The position numbers were made by a program, and so were the translations under genes. Positions 8,823 through 20,285 of a DNA stretch of 64,000 nucleotides are shown one piece after another (position 1 is the first letter of the stretch; every line of letters starts with the position of its first letter). The DNA is taken from NCBI GenBank assembly GCA_032622095.1, contig CP136068.1, positions 53,376,443 through 53,440,442 on the forward strand. The letters are read 5' to 3'. The stretch comes from Siphonodentalium dalli. Lineage: Eukaryota; Mollusca; Scaphopoda; Gadilida; Siphonodentaliidae. The notes beneath the pieces are model-generated. The model ran no database searches and was not told the origin of the DNA. It saw only the letters and a list, made by a program, of their open reading frames with translations.

Positions 8823-11800
8823 GTAAGATTAGATACCATGAGGGCCCCGGCCATGGATGGCTGGTAAGATTAGATACCGTGAGGGCCATGGATGGCTGGT
8901 AAGATTAGATACCGTGAGGGCCATGCTTGGCTGGTAAGATTAGATACCGTGAGGGCAATGGATGGCTGGTAAGATTAGATACCATGAAGGCCCCCGGCCA
9001 TGGATGGCTGGTAAGATTAGATACCGTGAGGGCCATGGATGGCTGGTAAGATTAGATACTGTGAGGGCCATGATTGGCTGATAAGATTAGATACCGTGAG
9101 GGCCATGGATGGCTGGTAAGATTAGATACCCTGAGGGCCATGGATGGCTTGTAAGATTCGATACCGTGAGGGCCATGGATGGCTGGTAAGATTAGATACC
9201 GTGAGGGCCATGGATGGCTGGTAAGATTAGATACCGTGAGGGCCATGATTGGCTGGTAAGATTATATACCGTGAGGGCTATGCTTGGCTGGTAAGATTAG
9301 ATACCGTGAGGGCCATGCTTGGCTGGTAAGATTAGATACCGTGAGGGCCATGGATGGCTGGTAAGATTAGATACTGTGAGGGCCATGGATGACTGGTAAG
9401 ATTAGATACTGTGAGGGCCATGGATGGCTGGTAAGATTAGATACCGTGAGGGCCATGGATGGCTGGTAAGATTAGATACTGTGAGGGCCATGGATGGCTG
9501 GTAAGATTAGATACCGTGAGGGCCATGGATGGCTGGTAAGATTAGATACTGTGAGGGCCATGGATGGCTTGTAAGATTAGATACTGTGAGGGCCATGGAT
9601 GGCTGGTAAGATTAGATACCGTGAGGGCCATGATTGGCTGGTAAGATTAGATATCGTGAAGGCCATGGATGGCTGGTAAGATTATATACCTTGAGGGCCA
9701 TGATTGGCTGGTAAGATTAGATATCGTGAAGGCCATGGATGGCAGGTAAGATTAGATACCGTGAGGGCCATGATTGGCTAGTAAGATTAGATACCGTGAG
9801 GGCCATGGATGGCTTGTAAGATTAGATACTGTGAGGGCCATGGATGGCTGGTAAGATTAGATACCGTGAGGGCCATGGATGGCTTGTAAGATTAGATACC
9901 GTGAGGGCCATGGATGGCTGGTAAGATTAGATACTGTGAGGGCCATGGATGGCTGGTAAGATTAGATACCGTGAGGGCCATGGATGGCTGGTAAGATTAG
10001 ATATCGTGAAGGCCATGGATGGCTGGTAAGATTATATACCTTGAGGGCCATGGATGGCTGGTAAGATTAGATACCGTGAGGGCCATGGATGGCTGGTAAG
10101 ATTAGATACCGTGAGGGCCATGGATGGCTGGTAAGATTAGATACTGTGAGGGCCATGGATGGCTGGTAAGATTAGATACTGTGAGGGCCATGGATGGCTG
10201 GTAAGATTAGATACCGTGAGGGCCATGGATGGCTGGTAAGATTATATACCGTGAGGGCCATGGATGGCTGGTAAGATTAGATACTGTGAGGGCCATGGAT
10301 GGCTGGTAAGATTAGATACTGTGAGGGCCATGGATGGCTTGTAAGATTAGATACCGTGAGGGCAATGGATGGCTGGTAAGATTAGATACCATGAAGGCCC
10401 CCGGCCATGGATGGCTGGTAAGATTAGATACCGTGAGGGCCATGGATGGCTGGTAAGATTAGATACTGTGAGGGCCATGATTGGCTGATAAGATTAGATA
10501 CCGTGAGGGCCATGGATGGCTGGTAAGATTAGATACCCTGAGGGCCATGGATGGCTTGTGAGATTCGATACCGTGAGGGCCATGGATGGCTGGTAAGATT
10601 AGATACCGTGAGGGCCATGGATGGCTGGTAAGATTAGATACCGTGAGGGCCATGATTGGCTGGTAAGATTATATACCGTGAGGGCTATGCTTGGCTGGTA
10701 AGATTAGATACCGTGAGGGCCATGCTTGGCTGGTAAGATTAGATACCGTGAGGGCCATGGATGGCTGGTAAGATTAGATACCGTGAGGGCCATGGATGGC
10801 TGGTAAGATTAGATACTGTGAGGGCCATGGATGGCTGGTAAGATTAGATACTGTGAGGGCCATGGATGGCTGGTCAGATTAGATACCGTGAGGGCCATGG
10901 ATGGCTGGTAAGATTAGATACTGTGAGGGCCATGGATGGCTGGTAAGATTAGATACCGTGAGGGCCATGGATGGCTGGTAAGATTAGATACTGTGAGGGC
11001 CATGGATGGCTTGTAAGATTAGATACTGTGAGGGCCATGGATGGCTGGTAAGATTAGATACCGTGAGGGCCATGATTGGCTGGTAAGATTAGATATCGTG
11101 AAGGCCATGGATGGCTGGTAAGATTATATACCTTGAGGGCCATGATTGGCTGGTAAGATTAGATATCGTGAAGGCCATGGATGGCTGGTAAGATTAGATA
11201 CCGTGAGGGCCATGGATGGCTGGTAAGATTAGATACCGTGAGGGCCATGGATGGCTGGTAAGATTAGATACCGTGAGGGCCATGGATGGCTTGTAAGATT
11301 AGATACCGTGAGGGCCATGGATGGCTGGTAAGATTAGATACCGTGAGGGCCATGGATGGCTGGTAAGATTAGATACCGTGAGGGCCATGGATGGCTGGTA
11401 AGATTAGATATCGTGAAGGCCATGGATGGCTGGTAAGATTAGATACCGTGAGGGCCATGGATGGCTGGTAAGATTAGATACTGTGAGGGCCATGGATGGC
11501 TGGTAAGATTAGATACCGTGAGGGCCATGGATGGCTGGTAAGATTAGATACCATGAAGGCCCCCGGCCATGGATGGCTGGTAAGATTAGATACCGTGAGG
11601 GCCATGGATGGCTTGTAAGATTAGATACCGTGAGGGCCATGGATGGCTGGTAAGATTAGATACTGTGAGGGCCATGGATGGCTGGTAAGATTAGATACCG
11701 TGAGGGCCATGGATGGCTTGTAAGATTAGATACCGTGAGGGCCATGGATGGCTGGTAAGATTAGATACTGTGAGGGCCATGGATGGCTGGTAAGATTAGA

Positions 11801-14448
11801 TACCGTGAGGGCCATGGATGGCTGGTAAGATTAGATATCGTGAAGGCCATGGATGGCTGGTAAGATTAGATACCGTGAGGGCCATGGATGGCTGGTAAGA
11901 TTATATACCGTGAGGGCCATGGATGGCTGGTAAGATTAGATACCGTGAGGGCCATGGATGGCTTGTAAGATTAGATACTGTGAGGGCCATGGATGGCTGG
12001 TAAGATTAGATACCGTGAGAGCCATGGATGGCTGGTAAGATTAGATACTGTGATTGCCATGGATGGCTGGTAAGATTATATACCTTGAGGGCCATGGATG
12101 GCTGGTAAGATTAGATACCGTGAGGGCCATGGATGGCTGGTAAGATTAGATACTGTGAGGGCCATGGATGGCTGGTAGGATTAGATACTGTGAGGGCCAT
12201 GGATGGCTGGTAAGATTAGATACCGTGAGGGCCATGGATGGCTGGTAAGATTATATACCGTGAGGGCCATGGATGGCTGGTAAGATTAGATACTGTGAGG
12301 GCCATGGATGGCTGGTAAGATTAGATACTGTGAGGGCCATGGATGGCTGGTAAGATTAGATACCGTGAGGCACATGATTAGCTGGTAAGATTAGATACCG
12401 TGAGGGCCATGGATGGCTGGTAAGATTAGATACCGTGAGGGCCATGGATGGCTGGTAAGATTAGATACTGTGAGGGCCATGGATGGCTGGTAAGATTAGA
12501 TACCGTGAGAGCCATGGATGGCTGGTAAGATTAGATACTGTGAGGGCCATGGATGGCTGGTAAGATTAGATACCGTGAGGGCCATGGATGGCTGGTAAGA
12601 TTAGATACCGTGAGGGCCATGGATGGCTGGTAAGATTAGATACTGTGAGGGCCATGGATGGCTGGTAAGATTAGATACCGTGAGGGCCATGGATGGCTGG
12701 TAAGATTAGATACTGTGAGGGCCATGGATGGCTGGTAAGATTAGATACCGTGAGGGCCATGGATGGCTGGTAAGATTAGATACCGTGAGGGCCATGGATG
12801 GCTGGTAAGATTAGATACCGTGAGGGCCATGGATGGCTGGTAAGATTAGATACTGTGAGGGCCATGGATGGCTGGTAAGATTAGATACCGTGAGGGCCAT
12901 GGATGGCTGGTAAGATTAGATACCGTGAGGGCCATGGATGGCTGGTAAGATTAGATACCGTGAAGGCCATGGATGGCTGGTAAGATTAGATACTGTGAGG
13001 GCCATGGATGGCTGGTAAGATTAGATACTGTGAGGGCCATGGATGGCTGGTAAGATTAGATACCGTGAGAGCCATGGATGGCTGGTAAGATTAGATACTG
13101 TGATTGCCATGGATGGCTGGTAAGATTATATACCTTGAGGGCCATGGATGGCTGGTAAGATTAGATACCGTGAGGGCCATGGATGGCTGGTAAGATTAGA
13201 TACTGTGAGGGCCATGGATGGCTGGTAGGATTAGATACCGTGAGGGCCATGGATGGCTGGTAAGATTAGATACTGTGAGGGCCATGGATGGCTGGTAAGA
13301 TTAGATACTGTGAGGGCCATGGATGGCTGGTAAGATTAGATACCGTGAGGGCCATGGATGGCTGGTAAGATTATATACCGTGAGGGCCATGGATGGCTGG
13401 TAAGATTAGATACTGTGAGGGCCATGGATGGCTGGTAAGATTAGATACTGTGAGGGCCATGGATGGCTGGTAAGATTAGATACCGTGAGGGCCATGATTA
13501 GCTGGTAAGATTAGATACCGTGAGGGCCATGGATGGCTGGTAAGATTAGATACCGTGAGGGCCATGGATGGCTGGTAAGATTAGATACTGTGAGGGCCAT
13601 GGATGGCTGGTAAGATTAGATACCGTGAGAGCCATGGATGGCTGGTAAGATTAGATACTGTGAGGGCCATGGATGGCTGGTAAGATTAGATACCGTGAGG
13701 GCCATGGATGGCTGGTAAGATTAGATACCGTGAGGGCCATGGATTGCTGGTAAGATTAGATACTGTGAGGGCCATGGATGGCTGGTAAGATTAGATACCG
13801 TGAGGGCCATGGATGGCTGGTAAGATTAGATACTGTGAGGGCCATGGATGGCTGGTAAGATTAGATACCGTGAGGGCCATGGATGGCTGGTAAGATTAGA
13901 TACCGTGAGGGCCATGGATGGCTGGTAAGATTAGATACCGTGAGGGCCATGGATGGCTGGTAAGATTAGATACTGTGAGGGCCATGGATGGCTGGTAAGA
14001 TTAGATACCGTGAGGGCCATGGATGGCTGGTAAGATTAGATACCGTGAGGGCCATGGATGGCTGGTAAGATTAGATACCGTGAGGGCCATGGATGGCTGG
14101 TAAGATTAGATACTGTGAGGGCCATGGATGGCTGGTAAGATTAGATACCGTGAGAGCCATGGATGGCTGGTAAGATTAGATACTGTGAGGGCCATGGATG
14201 GCTGGTAAGATTAGATACCGTGAGGGCCATGGATGGCTGGTAAGATTAGATACCGTGAGGGCCATGGATGGCTGGTAAGATTAGATACTGTGAGGGCCAT
14301 GGATGGCTGGTAAGATTAGATACTGTGAGGGCCATGGATGGCTGGTAAGATTAGATACCGTGAGAGCCATGGATGGCTGGTAAGATTAGATACTGTGAGG
14401 GCCATGGATGGCTGGTAAGATTAGATACCGTGAGGGCCATGGATGGCT
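8823..14448. repeat. 35-bp minisatellite, about 160 copies, seeded at a 5' splice site
   Basis: The unit is ggtaagattagataccgtga followed by gggccatggatggct, repeated over 5.6 kb of a 6.04-kb intron. Nearly every unit carries GCTG|GTAAGATTA, identical to the real donor of the upstream exon. Exceptions include a 41-bp first unit and 42-bp units at about 8965, 10372 and 11534 (atgaaggcccccggcc). Larger blocks are themselves repeated: variant units recur 1407 bp apart (9078 and 10485) and 1050 bp apart (12051 and 13101; 12171 and 13221). The commonest substitution is C to T at the only CpG of the unit. Minus-strand open frames at 9052-9246 and 10459-10653 are by-products of the repeat, not genes. 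Confidence 0.97.
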
Positions 14449-14860
14449 GCATGGATTTTTTCGGGACACCTGTTTTCTGACCATGATATGCTGAAGGCAT
14501 ATCCCAAAGGGTTACGGCCTGAGTTTGGGCGGATATGGGAGGTGTACCTCTCCCATTGACAAGGGGTTTGGGTTCTCACCCAAGATAATTTTTGAAAATG
14601 ATATGCATTGAGAGAGAGAGTCTAAGGCTCTCTCAGCCTCTCTGACTCACTATTTTGGAGAGAGAGTTAGGACAGTTTATTAAAATTAACTTTTGAAATT
14701 CAAATAGATATAGGCCTACATGTATGTATTGTAAATGGGGTTGATACTATCTATGCATGGGTATGGGTATGGGTATCAAAATTGCTTGATACTATCTATG
14801 CATGGGTATGGGTATGGGTATCAAAATTGCTTCCAGTCTCATTAATTAATTTATTTTTAG
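14449..14860. other. Remaining intron with a 2-copy direct repeat
   Basis: Holds a gagagaga-rich patch (14610-14665) and two adjacent copies of a roughly 45-bp segment (ttgatactatctatgcatgg plus three gggtat steps, then tcaaaattgc) at about 14740-14830. It ends in the pyrimidine tract and TTTTTAG of the next exon. Confidence 0.7.
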
Positions 14861-14995
14861 GGCCAAGATTATGGTGATATATCAGAACGGAAGGCTCTGA
14901 GGCAGAGACTCAATTGTAAAAGCTTCAGATGGTATTTGGAGAATGTTTATCCTGAAAAGTTCATTCCAGATGAAAACGTCCATTCCTGGGGCATG
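14861..14995 (+). CDS. GALNT: GALNT exon linking catalytic and lectin domains
   Basis: The exon encodes [40 protein letters not shown] and HSWGM. The pattern [21 protein letters not shown] is diagnostic for GALNTs and marks the linker to the C-terminal lectin domain. Acceptor tatttttag ends at 14860; donor GTGAGT at 14996. It is 135 nt in phase 0. This exon lies directly downstream of the minisatellite intron. Confidence 0.95.
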
Positions 14996-15067
14996 GTGAG
15001 TGCTATGATTACCATCAGGAATAGATTTGGTTCTAATTGTGCGCAATATAGCTTTTGTTATTTTAAT

Positions 15068-15556
15068 GATGCTTTATCCGAATTAACGCTCCTAAATTAC
15101 TATTTCTTTGGCTTCGGGGTAAAAAATATTTGATTTGAGTCGAGGAACCCACCCATCAAAGCTCCAGAGTGATTTTTGATTTTTGAAGTTTGTTAAAAAA
15201 TATTTGATTCCAGTCGAGGAACCCTCCCATCAAAGCTCAGAGTGATTTTGATTTTTGAAGTTTGTTATTTCAATTATTTGTGGCCAGAAGCACGTAGTCA
15301 AATGGATAACTCTAAAAACAAGTGGTAATACGGCCAAATTTCGTGAATACTCAAGTGATAATACATGTACGGCCATATTTTGTTGAACAACATGTTGATA
15401 AATAACACATTTTGGGAAATTTGATACCATAGTTGACAGTGGTTATCATTATTTTGTTGCAATTAATCGATTCTGATAACTACAACATATTTTGAAGAAA
15501 TGTTATTGTTGTATCTTGATGATATGGGGACACTATGATCAGATTGAGTACCTTTA
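15068..15556 (-). mobile_element. TIR repeat family E, copy 2 (inverted)
   Basis: Runs in the opposite orientation to the copy at 5915, from tatccgaattaacgctccta to agattgagtaccttta. It contains an internal duplication of the phrase tcgaggaaccc.cccatcaaag (two copies near 15140 and 15210). It occupies most of the intron between the linker exon and the first lectin exon. Confidence 0.75.
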
Positions 15557-15610
15557 ATACCATATAAAAATCATCAGGAATCATCTATAAACTTTGAACT
15601 CTCCTTGCAG

Positions 15611-15718
15611 CTCCGCAATCCGACCAGTAATATATGCCTGGACACGCTACAGAAAGATGAGAAGATGATATTTGACATTGGTTTGTTTGGCTGTCAGAAT
15701 GGCGCCAGTGCTGGACAG
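15611..15718 (+). CDS. GALNT: GALNT lectin exon (alpha repeat)
   Basis: The exon encodes LRNPTSNICLDTLQKDEKMI and FDIGLFGCQNGASAGQ. CLD followed by a GC.N...GQ stretch is the alpha repeat of the ricin-B-type lectin domain, which binds GalNAc already present on the substrate and directs further glycosylation. The CLD Asp is present. Acceptor ccttgcag ends at 15610; donor GTGTGT at 15719. 108 nt, phase 0. Confidence 0.93.
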
Positions 15719-15939
15719 GTGTGTGAAATACTAAGTATGCGGTATTCTGGGTTCTGACTGGTATGACCACTCCAGACCTGGTTACCTTTGTCTACTAGCT
15801 TGTAATATTTAGTGTTGATAGATGTATCCTACATACAGCTAACATATAGATAGAATGTCACAATTAAGTGTGTGAACTGGTAATTTTATTGCAGGAGTTT
15901 GTTGTAACACCACGAAATATGAATTAGATTGTGTTAAAC

Positions 15940-16212
15940 TATTCAGACCACTTTATCTTGCAGCCTGAAATACGAGTGTGATTGTACAAACCTATTCAGA
16001 CCACTGTGTCATTCTATATTTGTGATTTGTAAACCTATTCACACCACTGTGTGATTCTACGTGTGTCATTATGCTACCTATTCAGACCACTGCGTGATTC
16101 TACGAGTGTGTTTGTGCTTCTAGTACCTATTCAGACCACTGTGTGATTCTATGTGTATGATTGTGCTAACCAATTCAGACCACTGCGTCATTCTATGTGT
16201 GTGATTGATGTT
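15940..16212. repeat. Degenerate tandem repeat, about 43-53 bp, 6 copies
   Basis: The phrase ttcagaccactg recurs at about 15942, 15994, 16038, 16081, 16130 and 16174, each followed by tgtgattctacgtgtgt-like text. Copies have diverged more than in the other arrays, suggesting greater age. Confidence 0.8.
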
Positions 16213-16243
16213 TGCCTTTAATATATGACCATAATATATTCAG

Positions 16244-16375
16244 GTTTTCTCCTTGAGCATGAATGATGAGCTGCGACGAGAAGATGGATGTTTAGCAGCT
16301 AATGGCAAAGACAATGAACGTCTCAAGCTGTCACCATGCACTGGCACCAAATTCCAGAAGTTTAAGCATGATAAA
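16244..16375 (+). CDS. GALNT: GALNT lectin exon (beta repeat)
   Basis: The exon encodes VFSLSMNDELRREDGCLAAN, GKDNERLKLSPCTGTKFQKF and KHDK. It supplies the second lectin repeat, but the usual CLD reads CLA and the QxW-like position reads FQKF, so this subdomain has probably lost sugar binding and serves a structural role. Acceptor tattcag ends at 16243; donor GTAAGT at 16376. 132 nt, phase 0. Confidence 0.92.
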
Positions 16376-16379
16376 GTAA

Positions 16380-16470
16380 GTGATTTTATCTTTATCTATT
16401 ATTATTATTTATCTACTATTATTATCTATTATTATCTTTATCTATTATTATTATCTATTATTTTTCACCA
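16380..16470. repeat. TTA/TCTAT simple repeat
   Basis: The run of attattatt, tatctattatta and related short words just inside the intron is low-complexity sequence. The open frames reading through it (16253-16477, 16380-16607) are an exon plus intron and a simple repeat. Confidence 0.8.
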
Positions 16471-16527
16471 CCAATAATTTAAAGTGGCCCAGTAAACAGT
16501 CAACGAGAAGACTTTCTCTGACCAAAT

Positions 16528-16737
16528 TGCAGATGAAGATGGATAACTCTAAAAGAAATCAAGTGGCTTTTTTGTGTCAGATATTTGACAAACCAGCAAA
16601 ATGTTGATAAATAACAGGTTTTGGGCAATTTTATACTATAGTTGACTGTGGTTAGCATTATTTTTGGGCAAGTAAAAATGTTGTTGTTGTTGGAATCTGA
16701 TGATATTGGACCATCAAATCAGATTGAGTAGCTTTAA
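16528..16737 (-). mobile_element. TIR repeat family E, copy 3 (partial, inverted)
   Basis: Shares gatggataactctaaaa, gttgataaataacagg, gttgactgtggttagcatta and the terminal caaatcagattgagtagctt with the other copies. The other end is missing. Confidence 0.65.
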
Positions 16738-16884
16738 AACTGGAATTTATTTCACCTGCTATGGTATTCTCACACAAAACACCTTCTCCAGGCTGTGTGG
16801 TACGTTTTTGGCAGATTGCACTTGAGTCTCCATGTCAACTATCTGTTGAATTAAATTACCTTTGAATAAGTGTGTGGTGGTCAA

Positions 16885-17005
16885 TCAACTTAAAACATTA
16901 ATATAATTTCTTAATGATTATCTATAAGATGTCATTTATTTATGTATTTTATTCTTGGATTACGCTAAAACATGGTTATATCCAATAAAGAATTTGAATT
17001 TGAAT
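16885..17005 (+). repeat. Possible LINE/SINE 3' tail
   Basis: Ends in ccaataaagaatttgaattt followed by gaata, a short TTGAA-type tail typical of non-LTR retrotransposon 3' ends. No coding part remains. The assignment rests on the tail only. Confidence 0.3.
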
Positions 17006-17689
17006 ATGCTGCTTCTTGCCATTCAGGCATCACAGGTAGCCTTTGACAAGTAACTTCCTACTGCGATGGTTGCAGCGGACTCGCCCATAAACCGACTACC
17101 TGGCTTGGGGGCGGACATGCTGAACATTCTCTAATTTGTGTAATGAATATATCAATTACTATTATTCTATTACACCAATCAATCAATTAATTCATGTTAT
17201 TGGGAATTTTTTCCATGAAGATAAAATGCAATCGTTATATATTCATTCTCCACTCCATTGTTAAATAGTCCCCTTTATTTCAAACTGATATATTTTTATG
17301 TACATCACTGTTAAACAGCATTGTATTTTAACAATAGTACCATTTGTAGTCCCAAGGTGCTAGTGTGAAAAGAAAAAATTTGAAGAAAAATGTTTTGTAA
17401 TTTCTGTTAGTCGAGTATCCAGTTCGAACGAGTGGACAAAATTTTATTTGGGAAATTTGGAGATAACTTATTGTTTGGCATCTTTTATGATAAAAAATGA
17501 AACAACGCGATCAGTTTATGCTTTGAAGAGAACACTTTCAATTCACCGAGAAATGATCAGTAACTAAGGACACACCATAAACACTCTAGGTAAATTCGCC
17601 CCGGGGACAATCGACTCACGCGAATGTTAACCCTTCCCGAATTCCTTTCCTGGTGACTCGGCCACTTACATCTTTATCGAGAAATACAA
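17006..17689. other. Intron without recognised feature
   Basis: AT-rich intronic DNA. No exon, no strong repeat and no convincing open frame were seen. Confidence 0.4.
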
Positions 17690-19624
17690 ATGAAAGTGTC
17701 AATGACACTGTAGCTCAACTTAGGTAGGGGAATAATTTAATGGTTGACAGTAAATGGAGGAATAGGAAAGATGCTAATTGAAATGTCTAACCTAGCTGTG
17801 CCAAAGGATTTAGTCATGCAAAGAGTAAAATCCAAGATGGCTGCTGACGGCCATGTTTTTTGGCCGAATGACCCCAAAATGACTCGTTCCCATCTACATG
17901 TCAATATTACCATTCATGACAAATTTCATGATGATCAGACGAATAGTACGACCTTTCGCCCGTGCCAATGAATTTAATTTTGAAATCCAAGATGGCCACC
18001 AACGGCCATGTTTTTTGGCCGAATGGCCCCAAAATAACTCGTTCCCATTTACATGTCAAGGTCAACAGCCATGACAAATCTCATAATGATCTGACCAAAG
18101 GTACGACATGTAGCCTGTGCCAAAGGATTTAGTCATGCAAAGAGTAAAATCCAAGATGACTGCTGGCGGCCATGTTATTTGGCCGAACGATGCCAAAATG
18201 ACTCGTTCCCATCTACATGTCATTGTTAACATCCATGACAAATTTCATGAAGTTCCGACCAAAGCTACGACCTGTAGCTCGCGCCAAAGGATTTAGTCAT
18301 GCAAAAAGTAAAATCCAAGATGGCTGCTGGCGGCCATGTTTTTCGGCCGGACAACCCCAAAATGACTCGTTCCAATCTACATGTCATTGTTAACATCCAT
18401 GACAAATTTCATGCAGTTCCGACCAAAGTTACGACCTGTAGCCCGCGCCAAAGGATTTAGTCATGCAAAGAGTAAAATCCAAGATGGCTGCTGGCGGCCA
18501 TGTTTTTCGGCCGAACAACCCCAAAATGACTCGTTCCAATCTAAATGTCATTGTTAACATCCATGACAAATTTCATGAAGTTCCGACCAAAGCTACGACC
18601 TGTAGCCCGCGCCAAAGGATTTAGTCATGCAAAGAGTAAAATCCAAGATGGCTGCTGGTGGCCATGTTTTTCGGCCGAACAACCCCAAAATGACTCGTTC
18701 CCATCTACAGGTCATTGTTAACATCCATGACAAACTTCATGAAGTTCTGACCTAAGCTACGACCTGTAGCCCGCACCAAAGGATTTAGTCATGTAAAGAG
18801 TAAAATCCAAGAGGGCTGCTGGCAGCCATGTTTTTTGGCCAAACAAGCCCAAAATCACTCGTTCCCATCAACATGTCAATATTAACATCCATGACAAATT
18901 TCATGATGATCAGACGAACAGCACGACCTCTAGCCCGCGCCAATGGATTGAATTTTGAAATCCAAGATGTCCGAATGACCCTAAAATGACTCGTTTCCAT
19001 CTACATTCCAATTTCAACAGCCATGACAAATTTTATGATGATCAGACTAAAGGTACGACCTGTAGCCCGTGCTAAAGGATTTAGTCATACAAAGAGTAAA
19101 ATCCAAGATGGCTGCTGGCCGAATGACCCCAAAATGACTCGTTCCCATCTACATGTCATTGTTAACATCCATGACAAATTTCATGAAGATCCGACTAAAG
19201 CTACGACCTGCAGCCCGCGCCAAAGAATTTAGTCATGCGAAGAGTAAAATCCAAAATGGCTCCTGGCGGCCATGTTTTTTTACAGAACGACCCCAAAATG
19301 ACTCGTTTCCCATCTACATGTCAATATTAACATCCATGACAAATCTCATGATGATCAGACGAACGGTATGACCTGTAGACCACCGCGCCAATGGATTTAA
19401 TTTTGAAATCCAAGATGGCCACCAGCGGCCATGTTCTTTGGCCGAATGACCCCAAAATGACTCGTTCCCATCTACAAGTCAATGTCAACATTCATGACAT
19501 ATTTCATAATGATCAGACCAAAGGTACGACCTGTAGCCCACGCCAAAGGAAATTGTTGATGGACACACGGACGACGGACGCCAACCCACGGCAATAGCTC
19601 AAACTTACAAAGTAAGTTGAGCTA
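17690..19624 (+). mobile_element. Tandem-repeat-containing MITE, copy 1
   Basis: Bounded by inverted ends tagctcaactta (17711) and taagttgagcta (19607-19618), with the left flank aatgaaagtgtcaatgacac. The interior is about 11 copies of a ~160-bp unit with the phrases ggatttagtcatgcaaagag, aagatggctgctggcggcca, aaaatgactcgttcccatct and catgacaaatttcatgatga. The right end has cacacggacgacggacg then gcaatagctcaaac. Non-autonomous elements with central ~160-bp repeats are described from bivalves. Relatives in this window are at 44450, 51582 and 56440. The open frames inside (17744-17971, 19023-19597) are shadows of the repeat. Confidence 0.82.
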
Positions 19625-19792
19625 ACAACAAGTAACTAAGGCATTGTTAGGACTTGTCCAATCATAATCAAGGAAAATGAAAGAGAAACATAGAGGTGTA
19701 AAGACAGACACGATTTTTAATGGAGAGCTATTAGACACTCCCTTGAATAATGTTATTGTTCTCAAGTAATGCTTACTTTATTTTATTTACAG

Positions 19793-19933
19793 AAAACAGG
19801 TCAAGTGGTGCATGAGAGCAGCGGCAAATGTCTGGACAGTCCAATACCGAAAAACAGTGAATATGCCGTCATAAACCCATGTAACAACAAACCATCACAG
19901 TTCTGGGCGTTTGAACACTATCTAAACAGCTAA
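19793..19933 (+). CDS. GALNT: GALNT last exon (gamma lectin repeat, stop codon)
   Basis: The exon encodes KTGQVVHESSGKCLDSPIPK, NSEYAVINPCNNKPSQFWAF and EHYLNS, then TAA. KCLD and QFW are the CLD and QxW motifs of the third lectin repeat, both intact, so alpha and gamma are the likely sugar-binding repeats. Acceptor tttatttacag ends at 19792. The lectin domain ends within a few residues of the usual family C-terminus, so the gene looks complete at this end. Confidence 0.94.
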   Translation, partial: KTGQVVHESSGKCLDSPIPKNSEYAVINPCNNKPSQFWAFEHYLNS

Positions 19934-20152
19934 CATATTGTCTCATCATAGATGTATCAATCGCTTGTGTTTTCATCAAATTCATTTATTGTCAATAATG
20001 TGCAATACTTATTCTTTAAACAGACTCATAATCTTAAAGTCTCAAATTATACAAAACAATTGCTCACTTGAGTCACATTCTAGGACTTAAAATAGGTCGA
20101 TACGGCCACAAAAAGTCAAGTCCCAATTTCTCAGGCTGAATGTTTATTTAAC
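19934..20152 (+). other. GALNT 3' untranslated region (start)
   Basis: Non-coding sequence after the stop codon. There is no canonical AATAAA before the MITE that begins at 20153; a candidate AATAAA lies at 20341. The true poly(A) site cannot be fixed from sequence alone. Confidence 0.45.
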
Positions 20153-20285
20153 CCTTTCATGACGGGAGCTTCCTTAAATTTTGCAAAGACCCTGTGCCAA
20201 TGTATTCTCTTATATATGCGAGTCTCCAATAGGGAGCCTGGCATATATAAGAGAATACAATATTTACCTTGACCTTGTAAGCCAA
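20153..20285. mobile_element. piggyBac-like palindromic MITE (family D), partial copy
   Basis: Begins TTAA then CCCTTTCATGACGGGAGCT, followed by the hairpin arms cttatatatgcgagtctcc / gcctggcatatataagag. The TTAA target and CCCTTT terminus are typical of piggyBac-type elements. The right end is missing. Confidence 0.7.

Noticed and set aside
9052..10653. Two nearly identical minus-strand open frames of 64 codons in the minisatellite (MALTVSNLTSHPWPSRYLIL...)
   Set aside because: They are translations of the 35-bp repeat. 35 is not a multiple of 3, so three units cycle through all frames, and the similarity of the two comes from the 1407-bp block duplication.
8823..14448. Match of the unit's ATTAGATACC to the conserved small-subunit rRNA motif
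   Set aside because: Only ten bases agree and nothing around them resembles rRNA; treated as coincidence, though universal 16S primers might partly match.
8823..14448. CRISPR-like array
   Set aside because: There are no unique spacers between repeats; it is a head-to-tail minisatellite in a eukaryotic intron.
17744..19597. Series of short open frames with motifs such as DPKMTRSHLHV and IHDKFHDD
   Set aside because: They recur once per ~160-bp repeat unit and again at 56628-57410; shadows of the tandem-repeat MITE.
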